This document shows, piece by piece, positions 1 through 13,800 of a stretch of DNA of 64,000 nt. The position numbers and the translations under genes are program-made. Position 1 is the first letter of the stretch, and the number at the start of each line of letters is the position of its first letter. Below the pieces are notes generated by a model, which was not told the DNA's origin, ran no database searches, and saw only the letters and a program-made list of their open reading frames with translations. The DNA is from Dirofilaria immitis (lineage: Eukaryota; Nematoda; Chromadorea; Rhabditida; Onchocercidae): NCBI GenBank assembly GCA_024305405.1, contig JAKNDB010000070.1:186001-250000 (forward strand). The letters run 5' to 3'.

Positions 1-201
1 TACAACGTTGATTAAGTAAATTTGCACTTCTTTCAAGAAAATAATTTGATGACTTTATTTTATCTATCAAATATTTAAAAAAAAAATTGTGCTTTAAAAT
101 TTTTTTATAAAAGAGCTGATAAACCAAGAACAGCTGATAACATTGCCACTAAATGATAACATATGTAGTTAACCTAACAATATCGGTCCAAGCTTATATA
201 C

Positions 202-715
202 CATGTGTTGATCATTCGAGAATCCTAATGCCACATACATTGCGTAAGATGGCAAATCTTTAGAAGCGCTTCTAGACGTAAACGAAGAAATAAACCACGA
301 CCACTTACGGACCATCGTAAATTTGCAGTACATTCATCACTACTACATCCATTAGGCACTGACCTTTTAAAGGAAAAACGATTAAAAAATTTAAATCAAA
401 CAGAAAAAAAATCAAGATAAATTAAAATCATAAGTAATTATTTATTTATGAAATTAATATCTAACGTATTATTTATCAAAATAATATTTAATTTATTGTT
501 TATGAAACCAATATCTGAAATTAAATTACATATCGAATATCAAATTGGTTGTCATTAGATATATAGATATATATCGCTTAATATCAAATGAAATTAATAA
601 CTATTCTGAAATCAATTATTTTTTTAAAATATGATAACAAATTTATCAATCACATCAATGCAATTTGATGTGATTGATTATCATTCATATTAGTGCAAAT
701 GATAATAGATATGAT

Positions 716-764
<49 letters not shown>

Positions 765-885
765 TTCAATAAGAAAGATGAATTTAATTACTTAAAGAAA
801 AAATTAAATAAATTATTAAAAATGATAAAATAAACATACCAGCAACCATGTAATGTTTCGCAGCTATTTCGTTTAACTCTACTAT
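202..885 (-). CDS. DOMON-domain protein, 5' exons only, with one frame break
   Basis: Two minus-strand exons can be read: about 840-885 and 202-363. The first ends SCETLHGC followed by a GTATGT donor. The second continues SVPNGCSSDECTANLRW, breaks frame, then gives LPSYAMYVALGFSNDQHM before a GTATAT donor. The spaced cysteines followed by a YVALGFSND stretch are typical of secreted or membrane DOMON proteins, which have an extracellular beta-sandwich thought to bind haem or sugar. The break sits near 294-296: the codons before it are in one frame and those after it need one additional base. With that base the exon is 54 codons and the splice phases agree. The signal-peptide exon was not found upstream, and the remainder of the gene lies beyond the left edge. 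The DOMON call is from motif memory, not a search. Confidence 0.6.
719..760. repeat. (TA)n microsatellite
   Basis: About 20 uninterrupted TA units. It lies in the intron between the two DOMON exons. Confidence 0.95.
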
Positions 886-1509
886 TATTGAATAATGAAA
901 CTATTTGAAGCTAAAAATAATTTTAAAATAAAAAATTTTAATAATAATTGCATAATTAATCAATCGAAAACAATTAATAAAAGATAGGAAAAAAATTTTA
1001 AACCTGAAGTAGGAAGAGAATAGAGAAGAGGTACATTGTAGTAAACATTTAAAGCTTCTTTAAATTACAAACTTTCTGGGCTATATGTTTTAGCACTTTT
1101 AGCTCATCTTCTCTTCATTACACTCATTATTTCACCATCTCTAATTAATCATCAAAAAATGAGAATGAGAGAAGGAATAGACAATAATCATCTGGCAAAA
1201 TTTATCTAATAATATGAATTGAAATTATTAATAATATTGTTATTATCATATCTAATTTTCAATTATTATATTTCATTTGTCTTTCAAATTTTTTTCGATT
1301 TATTAAACTTATAACTAAAAGTTTATTAAATATTGATAATAAATTAATATGATGATAAGAAAAGGGAAAAATATTGATAATAAATTAATACGATGATAAG
1401 AAAAAGGAAAATGTAGTGCTTATATTTTCTGATTTTTTCATTTTTACATAGTTAAAATGATAATATATTATTATGTGGTTTGTTATTATTTATTATTTTT
1501 GCTAATTAT

Positions 1510-1512
1510 TAC

Positions 1513-1587
<75 letters not shown>
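1510..1587. repeat. (ATT)n microsatellite
   Basis: About 26 near-perfect copies of a 3-bp unit, flanked by further imperfect TAT/AAT repeats. Confidence 0.95.
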
Positions 1588-4500
1588 CAGTATGTTATTT
1601 AAATAAATACTAAAGCATGGCATAATGATAATAATCATAAAAATAGTATGGATGATAATAATAATAATATTGATAATAAATATATTAATGAAGAATTAAA
1701 TGATGAAATATTATTAATAATTGAAAAATGAAATAATTAATAATATAAAATATAATTTTGTTATTTATTTTAACGATAACTAACTAACTAAATAATGTGA
1801 TATTTTTGAAAAGAAAAAAAATTTCTGCCTAAATTACTTTTTTTTCGCGTAATTTCCATCTATTGCTGAATAAATCTTTTTTTCCCTGTACTAATATCCT
1901 TAAAAGGACAAATACAACGGAAATGTTAATTGATCGATTGTCAAATTCTACCAATTTATTGTTTTCACTTCTTTTTCCCATTATAAAATTGATTATAATA
2001 ATAATAATTATTATTATTATTATTGTTATTATTAAGTATTAAATTATAAACAAATAAAAAGAAATTAAACGAATGAATTTATCATCGATTATTAATACTT
2101 AAATTTTTGTCTCTTATCTTAAAATTTATCAATATCTTTCATATATAAATGAAATGTTCTCATTATCGCCTTCTTCCAGCATCCTTCTTTCATCCCGAAA
2201 TTACACTGATAAAATTTCAGCAAACTTCATGAATTTATCAGAATACTATCATCTATTGATAATTCCGATTAAATTTGCAATTTCCATTCAAATTTAACAT
2301 ATTAGAATATAATGTTATAAAAATTATACAAAATTAAACATATCACAACAATTGTGAACTATCCAATTATAATAGAACCAAGATTTAGCATACTTTGGCC
2401 TATCTAAATTAGGACTAAAATTTAAATATTACACTATTTATTTATCATATAACAAATTAGCATTATTTCTTTTATTATTAAATTTGTTTTTGGATTTAAT
2501 TGGTTAACATTTTGTTAATTATTATATTTATAATTATGATAATATATATTTCAACGTAAAATACTATTTTGATTTGTAACAAACAAAAAAAAAAGGAAAA
2601 TTTTGATTTATGTAAAAAGAAAAATAATAATATTAATAATGATGGAATTGGAATTTTCTTTTTAATTCATTTGCTGTTTAAAAATTGTAATTTTGACTAA
2701 AATATAAAATTCATAAAGATTGAATAAAAAGGAGAAAGAGAAAGAGAAAATTTATCGCATTAAAATAAAAGTGTCATCGATTCAAGAGAAAACGTAAAAT
2801 GATTATGTCACCTATAAAATACTTTATCATCGATTAGTAAATGAAAACGAGAAGAGACATTAAAATTACGAATATATTTAAAATGATAGGGCGTAACATT
2901 ATCTAAATTTACACGTTCATTACGTTCAAACTTTTCGTATGCCTATCGCATGAATCCAGATGATCGTTTTTGATATTTTCTACGCCGTTAAATTCCGGTT
3001 TAGCTTTTTGATCATATTTTTATAATATATCGTCTTCTTTCTTTTTTTTTTTGCTTTTATCTTTTCTCTTATTTGATTTGACATTTTGATATTACTGTAC
3101 TGCAAAAATATTAATATGATATTTTTTTCTTTTTAGTTTTAAGATTTTATAATAAAAACTAAATTGCATAATAAAAGTAAAATATTGCATTTCATTTTTT
3201 TTCTTTCAATTAGCAAATTCCAAAATTTATAAAAATTTCGTTCAATTTCAAATTAATAAAAATTATACAAAAAAATGGAAAATACATAATTGTAAATGTA
3301 AATAGATGAATTAAAGTATGATAAAATGATAAAAAAAAAAACAATTTTAAGTTCTAATAATAATATTATTAGAATTTAAAAATTGACGAAAAATTTTTGT
3401 TTAAAATTAATTCTATCATAATTTTATACAAATATAATATTTAAGCATAAAAGTACAAAGAAAAGATAATTTTACTAATAAATTATAAAATATCATTTTA
3501 TATTATTTCATTTACTTTTACATTTTTATTTGAGTGGATCATTCAACATTTTTAATCTGTCATTGCATCAATGAAATGATAATTGTAACAATGATACTGG
3601 ATTTCAAATCCTGTTTTACGGTTTCATTGGTATTATGAAATATAAAACCGGATTTCTCCTATTTCTTTCATCGTCATTTTTCTGTTCATCTTTTTCCTCA
3701 TTTTTCTTTCATCTCCTTCTTCAAATTAAAATATTATTTTAATAAAAAAGAAAGAAAGAAAGAATTTCAATTTCATTTTTACTAGTTTTAGTATTAGAAG
3801 GAATGGAAAATTAATTAACTGAATAATAAGAATAAAAATCTAAAACTTAATAATAATAAAACTTTATTATTGAGAAAAGTAAAATTGTTGTATAAATGAA
3901 AGTGATAAGTAACTAATAGTTGGAAATTTTCCAAGAAATTTAATTAAATTTAAATTATAATATGATTAAAGAAATTATCATTATTATAATATTATTATTT
4001 CTTCCAAATCATTCATGTAATCTATAAACATTAATTTATTGCATAAAAAAATGATTATTTATAATTAACAAACTGGATGAGATAGAATTAGCAGCCTAGC
4101 AAAAATCAAACATAGTTTGAATTAAAATTATCAAACTAGTCAAATGCGAATCTCGAATTTAATTAGTAGTCTAGCCGGAATAAAATTAACAACTAAAGGA
4201 AATTATTAGCAATTATTACTTTCTATTTCTCAAATGTTTTGCCAAATTCTTGTTGCATTGTATTAATTGATTAATCAATGGTTTAGTTCGAAACTTTGCA
4301 TAATCTTTTAAAATTTGGAATAATTCTTGAAAAAAAAAGTAGACATTTTCATTTAAATGATGAAATTTTTATCATATCATTTCTTTCAAGGATTATTATT
4401 ATTATCGTATTAAGCTAAATTATATTAAAATATAAAATTTCTTATGAGTTATCATGTAAATTTGAATAAAAATTTTAACAATGCCGTATCAAGTAATAAC

Positions 4501-5042
4501 AATTATATATGCATTAATTAATTTTAATTTTGCATATTGTATCTTCAATTAATTTAGATTTTATTTTTGATTAATTTATATTCCATTTGTTTGATTTATA
4601 GTTTTGCAAAAATTTCTAAATTTAAAAATTACTTTATAATATTATCGTTTATAAATTAGAAAAAAATTAATAAAAATGTTTGGGATTATTATTTGTATAG
4701 AGGCACGTTTAGGAAGGCCGCTATTAGAAATAATCAGTTGATGAGAGAGTAGTAAGTGCAGTGTGGTTGTCTCCCGCTTATCAGGTATGGTTTATCACTC
4801 TTTGGAGATGTCAGTTTGCCGGGTTTAACGTCCATGCAAATTACAGCATAAGGCAATTATCCTCAAATTCAATAATAATATATACGAAAATATACAATAC
4901 TGTTATCTAAATAAGCCTAACTATTGATTAATCAATACATAATAAACGGTGTATGCTTATAAATATAATAGTTTGCGTTGTAATCATTATCATTAAATTT
5001 TCGTTGTTCAAATTTTTTATTTCCATCTTTGTTTCATATAAT

Positions 5043-5051
5043 TTTTTAGCA
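5043..5051 (+). promoter_or_regulatory. possible spliced-leader acceptor of the TFIIA mRNA
   Basis: The sequence attttttag lies about 55 bases upstream of the TFIIA start codon at 5106. It fits the nematode acceptor consensus and could receive a trans-spliced leader. There is no direct evidence beyond the consensus and spacing. Confidence 0.3.
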
Positions 5052-5105
5052 TCGTTACTCCAACATACATCGCCAATCTTTTCTTGCACTATCATTGTTT
5101 GAACA

Positions 5106-8100
5106 ATGTCGCAACAGCAGCAAGCAGGTCATACTATAGTAAGTTTTTTTTTCTCATTTGAATTCATTGAAAAATTTGTTTACGTTTAAAAATTTTAATT
5201 TTAAATTTAAGTATTCCATAAGTTTTTTTGCGGAATATGAATTTATTTATTTGATATTAGCGTTTTTTGTGTAAATACTGTTCTAATCAGAAGGATGTGT
5301 ACGAAATATTATGATAGTAGTCTTTGCTTCATTTATATAGTTATAAATCATTTTTGTTACTCAACAAAGTAAATTTTTTTCGATTATTTTTCCATTTGAA
5401 TGTATTTTCCAAAAAGCCATTATAAGTGTAAATTCTTTAGATTGCAATATTTCATATTAGTTCCTGGCACTTTATCCAGCGTTTTTGATATATTTACATA
5501 TATTATTGATATTTTCGCAACTTAAAAATCTTTGACTAGGATAAGGCAAGGGAAGGAATTTTTGCAGGCAGATGTATACAAAGGTGTGATAAATGATGTT
5601 ATTGGTCAAGTTAAAGAAGCATTTTTGGATGAAAATGTTGATATTGATGTCCTACAGCAGCTTAAAAAAGTATGTTATTAATTTATATTTGTTAACCCGA
5701 AATATTAAGTTATTATTCTTCATTTAAAATTACTATGATTATCATTTTTTTCCATTATATGCTTATCATTTCTTAAATCTAAACAGCTTCAATTATAGAA
5801 GTTTGTTAATCTAGTTTGTTATCTTTTCATTATACATTATTCATTTTTGATGCTTTTATCCTCGTTTTGCATAACAACTTCTAAAATCATGCGGTCTTCA
5901 ACTGGTAGTGAATTGGAATGAATTTTAATACTATATTATGCATTTAATTTAACGATTTTCCAGGACTGGGAAGAGAAATTAATTGCGAGCAACAGTGTTG
6001 ATTGGGATGGTCCACGACATGTGCCACCACCTCCACTACGACAGATGAAGCAACCCATTATGACGAGTACAAGTATACCTCCAGGCAGTACTGTCCGTAT
6101 CGCACAAAATGGACAGGTGGATATCGTTTTTACTGCTTATATTAGTTCAATCTTCAGGAAAGGAAAAAGAAAGACAAAAATGAGATTACCGAACATTTGT
6201 TTATGTTATTTATGATTGAGAAATCGTTTATCATTCGGTAAGAAATAGGGTATTTTTGAAGACGGTAAGTTATATTTCATTTTAATGGTCTCTGTCTGTT
6301 TCCGCCATTTGTGGCGGTGAGTGAAACTAGCATCATTAGAAAGTATTTGCTGAGAAGGGATCACTTTAGGAATCAAATAAATTTATTTACTGAATAAATT
6401 AAATATTAAAAATGTACTATTGCTCTATTTTTTAAATTTATTTTCAAAATATTTTGGTGGTGTAAAGTGTAATACGATGGCTGAGGAACTTTATGGTGGG
6501 TAAATCAGGTAGGATTTAATCCAATTTCCTTTCAAGCCCATTAGACTTTAGTTACTATTGTACTTAGAAATTGTAGAACAAAATTAACTGTTGTTTTGAT
6601 TTAGTAGATTTGGTTTCTTGTTTTGATACCATTTAACTTCCTCATTTAAAGGCTTTCATTTGTCAAGCTTTTTTGAGGGAAAGACGTGCTATCTCATCTG
6701 TTTATTTTTGGATAACCTTAAGTGTCATTTCATATTTCGAAATTTATTGTGCAGCATATACATTCAAAGCGAAAAGTTTTTTCATTTCTAGTTTAATCAA
6801 CGTATATTGAAGCACATATTGGTTCAACAGTCAGCACGATCATCAGCATCATCATCATCGTCATCATCATCATCATCACAGGCTGCACAGCCAGCACTGG
6901 TTATGCAAGCAAGTGGTACATCGAGCGTACAAAGGCCGGTGCATCAGGTGCAGTACATTAGCGCTGCCAATATTCCCATCAGCGATCCAAATACTGTTGT
7001 AATACAGGTAATTTCTGCTTTAAATCATTCTATAACATGATATTGATATTGATACCAGTTGAAAACAAGTTTTTCAAAACCAACAGAAGACATGATACAT
7101 TTTTACAAAATTTTTTATACGATTGAAAAAAGTACTGTATGACAAAATTTGACACCTACTCCGCCAAAAGCTTATTGTGTGAAATGTATACAATATGGCT
7201 CGCAAGAATGCTTAAGATCTTTTATTTTATTTTCTCTCATTTCTTTATATGTTTAATAAGATAATAATAAACATCAAGGACATTTTTATCCTTGAAAGAT
7301 AACTAAATCAATTTCATTTTTATATAATTATTTGAAATAATTATATACGACTTGTATAATGTGAAATTGCGCTATCTTTTGAATTCAAATATAATATTAA
7401 TAAGATTTGATGACAAAATTCATTGGTTTGTGATTTCAGCGACAGTCAATTCAGAACACATCGCAGATAGCTACAATGACTCCTGGAATGATTACATTTC
7501 CTGCTGGACAAGGTCAAGCACGAATTGTTCAACAAGCTGGTCAACAGTTTTTAATGCACGGTACAAAATTTTTAGTTCGACCTTTTCTTTAATTACTTCA
7601 TTATGCTTTATGTGACCATAGAAATTTAGAGAACAAACCCAGACAGACCCTTGTATTAATAACGAGTTTCGTTTTCAGCAGGAAGTGGGACTGCTAATCT
7701 TCCTACCGGCAGTAGCGTTATGATCTTGAATACTGGTTCACAAATCCCGGTAACTCTGAATAATGCTGTTGTTTATCAGCCGGCAAACAGGCAGACACTT
7801 CAGTCGGGACAAGCTAATCCGAAACTTGAAGATGCAATACAACTGCTTGACGGAGCAACAAACCTGACTGTTAAAACATCAAGAGCAGGTTCATCTCGAA
7901 CAAATCGCAAACATACGGGACGAGAAATCGATCGCAAATGCAAAAGTAAAAACTAACTGATATGCATATTTGTTGCATTATTTTTAAGTCATCAATACTG
8001 GTTCACTTACTAGTAGGCTTCATATTGCTCTGGGCGAAATTGCTGGATTTGAAAACTTGATAATAGCTGAAATAATAGCATACAATTTACAGTTATAGAA

Positions 8101-9214
8101 AAAATAAATTTTACATTTGCACCTGAAAATATAGCAACGAAGCATTTTCCCAATATTTTTTAATGCTCAGTCAAAAAGTTTTATTTTTTGTTTATCATCA
8201 CAATCTAATTTTTGTCGAAATTAAATTTGTGAGCTGGGACGTTATATTATCTTAATATTTTATTCATTAATAAAATGATGAATTTTTTGAATATTTCTTT
8301 CTTTTTAATCCAGTAATAATTTTATTGAATAAAAACGATTTTTATTCTAGCTCCTTTAAAGAATTTGGTGCAGTTAGACGGAGCAACTCGAGTAAGTGAT
8401 TCATCATCAGAAGAAGAAGAAATGGATGAGGAAGACGATGATGATCCACTGAGGACAATTGCTGACCGTATAAGTGAAGAAGGAAATGCAGTTGAAGACG
8501 AAGATCAGGTGAGTAGTAGTCATTATGAACAAATATTTATTTTCAAAAAAATTCTGTTTTCCTTGATTAACATTTTCATATTACCAAAATAGTATAATAT
8601 GTCTGTTCACAAAAAAAACAAACAAAAACTTTTAATCTACGGAATAAAAACTTTAAAAAATTTGCAGAAATTTGATTAGAGCGAAATAGGTTGGAGTTTT
8701 CTCATTTAATTGATTCTTCCTACTTAAATTTATATTTTATACTGTTAACAACTGCAGTTTTATTCACTTACAAGAGAAGTTATTGATTTGTGAATGAAAT
8801 ATTAAAAAGAATTCAGGTGACTGAAGAAGATCCCTGAATTCTGGTGATGATCAAAGTGATGATGAAGACGTGGAGAGGCTTTTCGAAGCCGAAAACCTCG
8901 TTATGTGCCAATTCGAAAAAGTTGGCTTTTCATTTCTGCTATTTTTTTGCAATCTGATTTGATATTCAACAAGTATGTTCATTATTTGTTGAATTCTTAA
9001 TGTTTTAAACTTTAAGCATTAAGAAGAATAGTTGCGTGTGCTATAGAGAAATTATCATTAAAGTGTATATATGTTAAGCAATCAGAGATCATTATTGGTT
9101 TTCTAGGTACATCGTGCTCGCAGTAAATGGAAGTTTACACTGAAAGATGGCATAATGCATATACGTGGTAAAGATCATTGCTTCCAGCGCTGTTCAGGTG
9201 AAGCGGAATGGTAG
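5106..9214 (+). CDS. transcription initiation factor IIA large subunit (TFIIA alpha/beta)
   Basis: General RNA polymerase II factor that binds TBP on promoters and stabilises the TBP-DNA complex in the nucleus. Nine exons: 5106-5138, 5568-5669, 5964-6116, 6792-7007, 7440-7560, 7679-7888, 8351-8508, 8817-8920, 9107-9214, about 401 residues. The N-terminal helical domain reads VYKGVINDVIGQVKEAFLDE and DVLQQLKKDWEEKL. A long Gln/Ser/Pro-rich linker with a polyserine run follows (about 6840-6880), then an acidic EEEE...DDDD segment (about 8410-8450). The C-terminal beta-barrel domain has KWKFTLKDGIMHIRGKDH and ends in SGEAEW and TAG, as in other TFIIA-L proteins. The start is the first ATG, with a short exon 1 and a GTAAGT donor. 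Exon 8 has a premature TGA at 8835 because one C is missing from the run at 8832-8834; adding it restores EEDPLNSGDD and makes all exon phases agree. Identification is firm. Confidence 0.95.
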
Positions 9215-10746
9215 CAGCAGACATTGATAGAAAACAGAAAAAATTATTTGATTCGTTTCAGTTGTATGTAAGTATGGCTAAAAATGGCTCATAAAATTCA
9301 AATTTAATTGACTGCTTATTATTGATTTTAGAATTCAAATTTTAAGAAGATTTTCAAATCATGTCTGTAGAATTTCTTGAATGCATCTGGTTTTGGTTTT
9401 CTTGTTGGATTTTTCATGTAGATTTGCATTATAAATTGTTGATTGAAGAAATAAGATATGTTAATTATATCTTTATTAGAATATATCATATAGAAATGAT
9501 GGATTTTTAAAATTCATGCACATGTTTTATCAATATATTTGATATCAATATCATGGTAAATTTCTTGCTATCATTACTATGTAATAACTAGGCATAGTGA
9601 ATAAAATTTGAACATCTTTATATTGATGAGATCATTGATTGTAGATTGAAATAATTTGCTTGAATTCCATATTTAATCATTCAATCGATGATATATTACA
9701 ACGTGTCTAGTATGCTCATAGTATGTTGTTTTCTGTTTAGCCGTTTTTTGTGGATCTGCTTTCTGTGCCTTTAACTGCTTTTCCGTCTGTATTCTGCTTT
9801 CTTGTTTGTATATTTTTCTCTAGAAAGAATGCACTGGCGGCATTTTATTACTATTACTATTACTATAATTCTTTTATTATTGTTATTATCATTATTAATA
9901 TCATCATTTTTCCCACTGACAATTCATATTATTGTTTTAGGGGTTGATTGAATATAAATCGCTTCATTTGATAAATGCATCTCGTTAAATTTCATTTTCC
10001 ATTCCATTTCATTTCCTTCCATTAATTACTCTATCAAAAATTTTACCTAGAACATTCTTCAATCTAACAAAAATGATTTTTAATTTTCCTTAAAAATGGT
10101 TTCAATGACAGAATCAGTTGCAGCCTTACCAATAATAATTATATATTTAAGTGCTAAATTTTATTTTATAATACATTCATCATTATTGTGAAGTAATTAT
10201 GGATGTTTTTTTTGCTAGCATGAAGACAGTCATCAGAATAACTATTCCAAGGTATAAGTTAATATCATTTTAAAATATTTTATATCTACAGTTATATCGA
10301 AAACTTCTAGTGAATCATCCCAGATTGGTATCAAGTCAGATTTTTTTGCCGAAATCAACAACCTATGTAGCTTTGTAAAACCCCATATTACATATATATC
10401 AAACAATGGTTACCTTGAATATAGATCATCAAAATAGGTGACTATGAAATAAAAATATTAAAAAATTAAATAATCAAAAATAGGAAACTACTTACTTAAA
10501 AAAAAGAAACGAAAGAAGAAAATTCTTTTCAGAGGAAAATTGTGTAAATTTTATCATAATTATGGCAGGTATCACATTATCACTATCACGAATTGATATT
10601 ATCGATTTTTTCTTTCATTTTTGATGTAAAATTAAATCGAATAAAACATTGGCTGGATTATTTTTTATTTCTTTTTTTAAATGAATTTATAAACTGCTAT
10701 AATTAGTGTATTAATTTATTATATAATTTAATTTCTATTATTGTTT
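9215..10746. other. intergenic region after TFIIA
   Basis: Contains the TFIIA 3' UTR and A+T-rich spacer with short TAT/TTA runs (for example near 9847-9905). I see no exon with family similarity. The next coding sequence is the last exon of a convergent minus-strand gene ending at 10747. Confidence 0.6.
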
Positions 10747-10780
10747 TTAAGTATCTGCCAGCGAGATGTGTCGTAGTTGC

Positions 10781-10860
<80 letters not shown>

Positions 10861-13800
10861 TTGATCGATTGTATATTGTGTTGGTACTTTCATTAATAAT
10901 GCTGGATTATTTTCGCTTGCAATTGGTATATCTTCCGTTTTCTCGTTTATTCGAATTCGTGAATAAATTAAGCATGGCTTATCACTGCAAAAAAATTTCT
11001 TATCATTTAAAATTTCTTATCATCATAATTTTTGTCATGCAATTTTTTTCCTTTTATATTTGGAAATTTTATTTGGACAATTTTGTTTTAGAAAATATTA
11101 TATTGAATTTATTTCACTTCAATTTTTAAAAATATCTTTTTTAAATATTTATGGCAAAATTTTATTCCATTGTTTATTGAGAATGAGATATTTTTAATAT
11201 CATTTTAATCATATTGGAATTATTATATAATATATATTTATTTATTTCAAAATTATAAATTAATATCATTTTAATCATATTGGAATTATTATATAATATA
11301 TATTTATTTATTTCAAAATTATAAATTAATATCATTTTAATCATATTGGAATTATTATATAATATATATTTATTTATTTCAAAATTATAAATTAATATCA
11401 TTTTAATCATATTGGAATTATTATATAATATATATTTATTTATTTCAAAATTATAAATTAATATCATTTTAATCATATTGGAATTATTATATAATATATA
11501 TTTATTTATTTCAAAATTATAAATTAATATCATTTTAATCATATTGGAATTATTATATAATATATATTTATTTATTTCAAAATTATAAATTAATATCATT
11601 TTAATCATATTGGAATTATTATATAATATATATTTATTTATTTCAAAATTATAAATTAATATCATTTTAATACTAAAAAAAAAGGAAAGAAAACGGCGAA
11701 ATGTCATTTTTTCCTTTTTGAAAAATTTATGATTTAAGAAATATTGTATCGGATGGAATTAATTGTATGATATTTATTTATTTCAAATTTTAAATTGAAA
11801 TATCATTTTGAAATTAAAAACAGAAAAAAGAAATGGGAAGGACACGAAAGAAAGTATTAAAAAAAGGGGCATACATTTTATTTTTATTAAATGTTAATAT
11901 TAATTGAAAATATTAAATAGTAAAAATTATTTGAAATTTTATTTTCAAATATTACATTTGATCTCATTCACCAATTTTTACGTAATAATAAAATTTACTC
12001 TCGACATTTTAAAATATTTTTGCGAGGTTTTAAATCAGGATATTGTTTCATTCGTTTATATTCCTGCTCACAAATATCGATTACATCAGGCGCAAGTGGT
12101 ATATCCATTTTAATCGATTTTTCGGCCATTAATGCAAGACGAACATGTGCTGCTGCTAACTGATCATTCGGCTGCTCAATTACTAAAGTTACCTAAAAAA
12201 CGAAATTTTTTAAAGTAAAATTTAAAATATATCTAAATGATAACTATTATTGAGATAATACATTAAAATATCAAATTACAATGATTTTTTTCTTTCGAAT
12301 TTATATTTATATTATTATTTAATATTATAATCTTAAATTATCTATTAATATCATAATCTTAAATTATCTATTAATATCATAATCTTAAATTATCTATTAA
12401 TATCATAATCTTAAATTATCTATTAATATCATAATCTTAAATTATCTATTAATATCATAATCTTAAATTATCTATTAATATCATAATCTTAAATTATCTA
12501 TTAATATCATAATCTTAAATTATCTATTAATATCATAATCTTAAATTATCTATTAATATCATAATCTTAAATTATCTATTAATATCATAATCTTAAATTA
12601 TCTATTAATATCATAATCTCAAATTATCTATTAATATCATAATCTCAAATTATCTATTAATATCATAATCTTAAATTATCTATTAATATCATAATCTTAA
12701 ATTATCTATTAATATCATAATCTTAAATTATCTATTAATATCATAATCTTAAATTATCTATTAATATCATAATCTTAAATTATCTATTCCTATTTTTAAA
12801 TTTCAAAATCTACGATAATACAAAAAATAAAAATATTAGTTATCATTTATAACGAAATGACTATTTCATTTTAATGAATCTTAAGAAAATCATACAAAAA
12901 AAAAATATTAAAATTTCTTTTAGTTTTGTAAAAATTTCCTTTACCAAACAATCTAATCAATAACAAAATCAATAAATTTGTTATAAAACACTAAATGATT
13001 TGTGAACGATCAATTTCTTTTTTTTATTTTTATTTTTAAAAGGTTTTTCATTTTATTGAAAAATTTATTAAAAAAAAATAGGCAATAATTGATTAGCATT
13101 TAGATTGAAATATTTGATTGCGTTGAAATAGATATATTACATAAAATTTCATTAAATACATAATAACATTATAATTCAATTTTCTTCTTTCTTATTTTAT
13201 TAATAATTATTGATTAAAAAAAAAAATGTTAGCATTCATTAAAAATGAATAGTAACAAAAGAAAAAAAAGGAGAAATTTTATTATTACATATCCGTTTTT
13301 TTGTAATCCAGCACTGATTGCATTTGATACATCAATAACTGTTGTAACCGGAACGGAATCAACATCTAAGATTGCATCACCTACCGTTAAACTCATACCT
13401 GCTAAGGTATGCTCAACGATACGTGTAACAAATACCTTAAATACAAAAACAAAAATTTTTATAATTTCAATTAATTTTGCTTCAAAATTGAATTTTAATT
13501 TAAATTCATTTTTCGAACAAATTATTATTTAAAAATATTTTCTATTCCATTTTTTTTTGTAAAATAATTATAACATAATATAATCTATGATCTTTTGCAA
13601 AATTTAATAATAATTATTTGTTTTCATTTAAAATTTATTGCGAAGGAGAAAATGCCAAATGTGTTATCTAAATTTTGCATTAAAAAACAATATTATAATA
13701 AAATTTATAAAATATTTGTAATATATCATAAAAATTTCTATTTTTCTAATTTTTACGTTTTACTTAAAATTTCTATACTTTACTGTTTAGCTTATATTTC

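Larger units (their letters stand above)
886..5105. other. A+T-rich stretch without a recognised gene
   Basis: I see no exon with convincing protein similarity here. It holds a short tandem duplication at about 1328-1412 (unit near 42 bp, containing attgataataaattaata) and a long TTA-type microsatellite at 1510-1587. The last 400 bases (about 4690-5105) have a richer base composition and are the likely promoter and 5' UTR of the TFIIA gene. A missing 5' exon of the DOMON gene may lie near 886-1150. Confidence 0.6.

Noticed and set aside
202..230. Mini-intron inside the DOMON exon as an explanation of the frame break
   Set aside because: A GTAAGT near 311 and a CTAG near 275 could frame a 37-base intron, but the phase would not match and it would delete the conserved strand between the two blocks.
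263..420. Plus-strand frame reading SASRRKRRNKPRPLTDHRKF to a stop
   Set aside because: It lies opposite the DOMON exon, whose minus-strand reading has family motifs and splice sites. The basic plus frame is its shadow.
9750..9947. Open frame with a tyrosine run after TFIIA
   Set aside because: Low-complexity TAT/TTA sequence with no splice sites or family similarity.
11174..11707. 177-codon minus-strand open frame
   Set aside because: It is the translation of the 66-bp minisatellite, which happens to lack stops in one frame and repeats every 22 codons.
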